A stretch of DNA of 6,415 nucleotides from assembly GCA_021791235.1 (NCBI GenBank), contig JAJYXA010000355.1, positions 1 to 6,415 on the forward strand, read 5' to 3'. The notes beneath the pieces are model-generated. The model worked only from the letters and a program-made list of their open reading frames with translations. It ran no database searches and had not been told where the DNA came from. How positions within the stretch are numbered: position 1 is the first letter of the stretch; each line of letters begins with the position of its first letter. A program made the position numbers and the translations under genes. Shown piece by piece: positions 5,507-6,415 of the stretch. The stretch comes from Pseudomonadota bacterium. Lineage in GTDB: Bacteria; Pseudomonadota; Gammaproteobacteria; Burkholderiales; Thiobacillaceae.

Positions 5507-6415
5507 TCAGCGCTTGACCGGCTTGGCGGCGATTTCTTCCAGTCGGCGTGCCTTGATGACCTGACCGTTCAGCGCGGCGGCCTTGGCGTCGCCGCCGTAG
5601 GCGACCACCATCAGCTGGCTGTAATACATCACCGGGATGTTGAACTTGGTGCCGTATTTCTTGTTGACGTGGCCCTGGTAGATCTCGACGTTGGCCTGGC
5701 ACAGCGGGCACGGCGTCACGATCATTTCCGCGCCATGGTCGTAGGCCGATTCGACGATGTCCTTGATCTGCGCCTGCGCCTTTTCCGGCTCGGAGAAAGC
5801 CAGCGCGCCGCCACAGCAGGTGACTTTCTGCTCGTATTCGGGGATCGATTCGGCACCGACCATTTCGACCATCTTGTCGAGGTAGACGGGGTTCTCGAAC
5901 GACTCGCCGGCGACACCGAACGGACGGTTGGTCTGGCAGCCGACGTAGCCGGCGATCTTGACGCCTTCGAGCGGGCGCACGACATGCTTCTTCATTTCGT
6001 CGAAGCCGATGTCCTCGATCAGCACCTCCACCATGTGGCGGATTTCCGGCATCTCGTTGATCGTGAGGCCGGCTTCCTTCAGTGCTTCGCGGGTGTCGGC
6101 CATCAGCGTGTCGGAATGCGTCAGGCGCTCGCGCGTTTCGCGCGCACCCAGCCAGCAGGCGGCGCAAGTGGCGACGATCTCCTGCCCCGGCAGGTTCTTC
6201 TCGGACAGCGCGAAATTGCGCGCATTCATCACGTGGCGCGGCAGTTCGCCCGCTTCCGCATAGCCGATCGAGGCGCCGCAGCAGTTCCAGTCGGGGATTT
6301 CGGTCAGCTTGACGTCGAGCGTCTTGCACATCGACTCGACCGAGGTCAGGTAGTTGGAGGCGGAAGCGCCTTTCTGCGACGAGCAGCCGGGGTAAAACGC
6401 GTATTCATGTTTGGC
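5507..6415 (-). CDS. HdrB-like CCG-domain iron-sulfur protein (heterodisulfide reductase subunit B family), N-terminus cut by window edge
   Basis: The visible 302 residues start at AKHEYAFYPGCSSQ, so only a few codons are missing; the methionine at 6331 is internal. Two cysteine-rich CCG domains are present. Counting from the first visible residue, site 1 is C11, C45-C46 (DWNCCGAS), C84 and C87 (CAAC); site 2 is C160, C200-C201 (TCCGGA), C236 and C239 (CPLC). In the archaeal HdrB structure each such set of five cysteines holds a noncubane [4Fe-4S] cluster, and these clusters cleave the CoM-S-S-CoB disulfide. In bacteria, relatives serve in sulfur-oxidising sHdr complexes, in SdhE/MfrE-type dehydrogenases, and in other electron-transfer complexes. 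The sequence alone does not say which. It is soluble, with no membrane segment. A strong terminator follows, so it is the last gene of its operon; an HdrC-like or HdrA-like partner would be expected just beyond 6415. Confidence 0.92.
   Translation of the reverse strand, partial: AKHEYAFYPGCSSQKGASASNYLTSVESMCKTLDVKLTEIPDWNCCGASIGYAEAGELPRHVMNARNFALSEKNLPGQEIVATCAACWLGARETRERLTHSDTLMADTREALKEAGLTINEMPEIRHMVEVLIEDIGFDEMKKHVVRPLEGVKIAGYVGCQTNRPFGVAGESFENPVYLDKMVEMVGAESIPEYEQKVTCCGGALAFSEPEKAQAQIKDIVESAYDHGAEMIVTPCPLCQANVEIYQGHVNKKYGTKFNIPVMYYSQLMVVAYGGDAKAAALNGQVIKARRLEEIAAKPVKR

Noticed and set aside
5238..6329. Open frame of 363 codons overlapping the HdrB-like gene in another minus-strand frame
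   Set aside because: Arginine-rich low-complexity translation with no motif; it is a frame shadow of the HdrB-like gene.

Overview
The window looks like chromosomal DNA of a Gram-negative betaproteobacterium. Most genes are GC-rich. Ada resembles the proteobacterial three-domain type, a PEP-CTERM protein implies an exosortase-bearing, exopolysaccharide-making outer-membrane bacterium, and an HdrB-like subunit is common in sulfur-metabolising or anaerobically flexible lineages. No species is claimed. I see no tRNA, rRNA, CRISPR array, transposase or phage gene.

Layout from left to right. (1) Positions 2-238 (+) hold the C-terminal end of a MacB/FtsX-type ABC transporter permease. (2) Positions 292-1245 (-) hold a DUF2971 protein with visibly lower GC than its neighbours; a degenerate REP-like palindrome (1252-1283) sits just upstream of its start. 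(3) Positions 1289-1597 (-) hold a small acidic protein of unknown function. (4) Positions 1743-2825 (+) hold ada, complete with all catalytic cysteines, and a good candidate Ada operator lies upstream at 1662-1675. (5) Positions 2915-3529 (+) hold a TRIC/UPF0126 (YadS/YicG-like) membrane protein. (6) Positions 3587-4708 (-) hold a PEP-CTERM exported protein, closed by a UUCG-loop terminator. (7) The AT-rich divergent intergenic region 4709-4978 holds a TATAAT box, two short dyads and a sigma-28-like promoter. (8) Positions 4979-5410 (+) hold a stand-alone CZB (chemoreceptor zinc-binding) protein. (9) Positions 5507-6415 (-) hold an HdrB-like CCG-domain protein that runs off the right edge and is closed by a strong terminator.

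The genes do not form one pathway. The window is a run of small transcription units: transport, a probable accessory gene, alkylation repair, an ion-channel-like membrane protein, a surface protein, a zinc/redox-sensing or chemotaxis accessory protein, and an iron-sulfur redox subunit. The most useful leads are the DUF2971 insertion with its flanking repeat, the Ada operator, and the stand-alone CZB gene with a flagellar-type promoter candidate. I found no convincing new multi-gene system.
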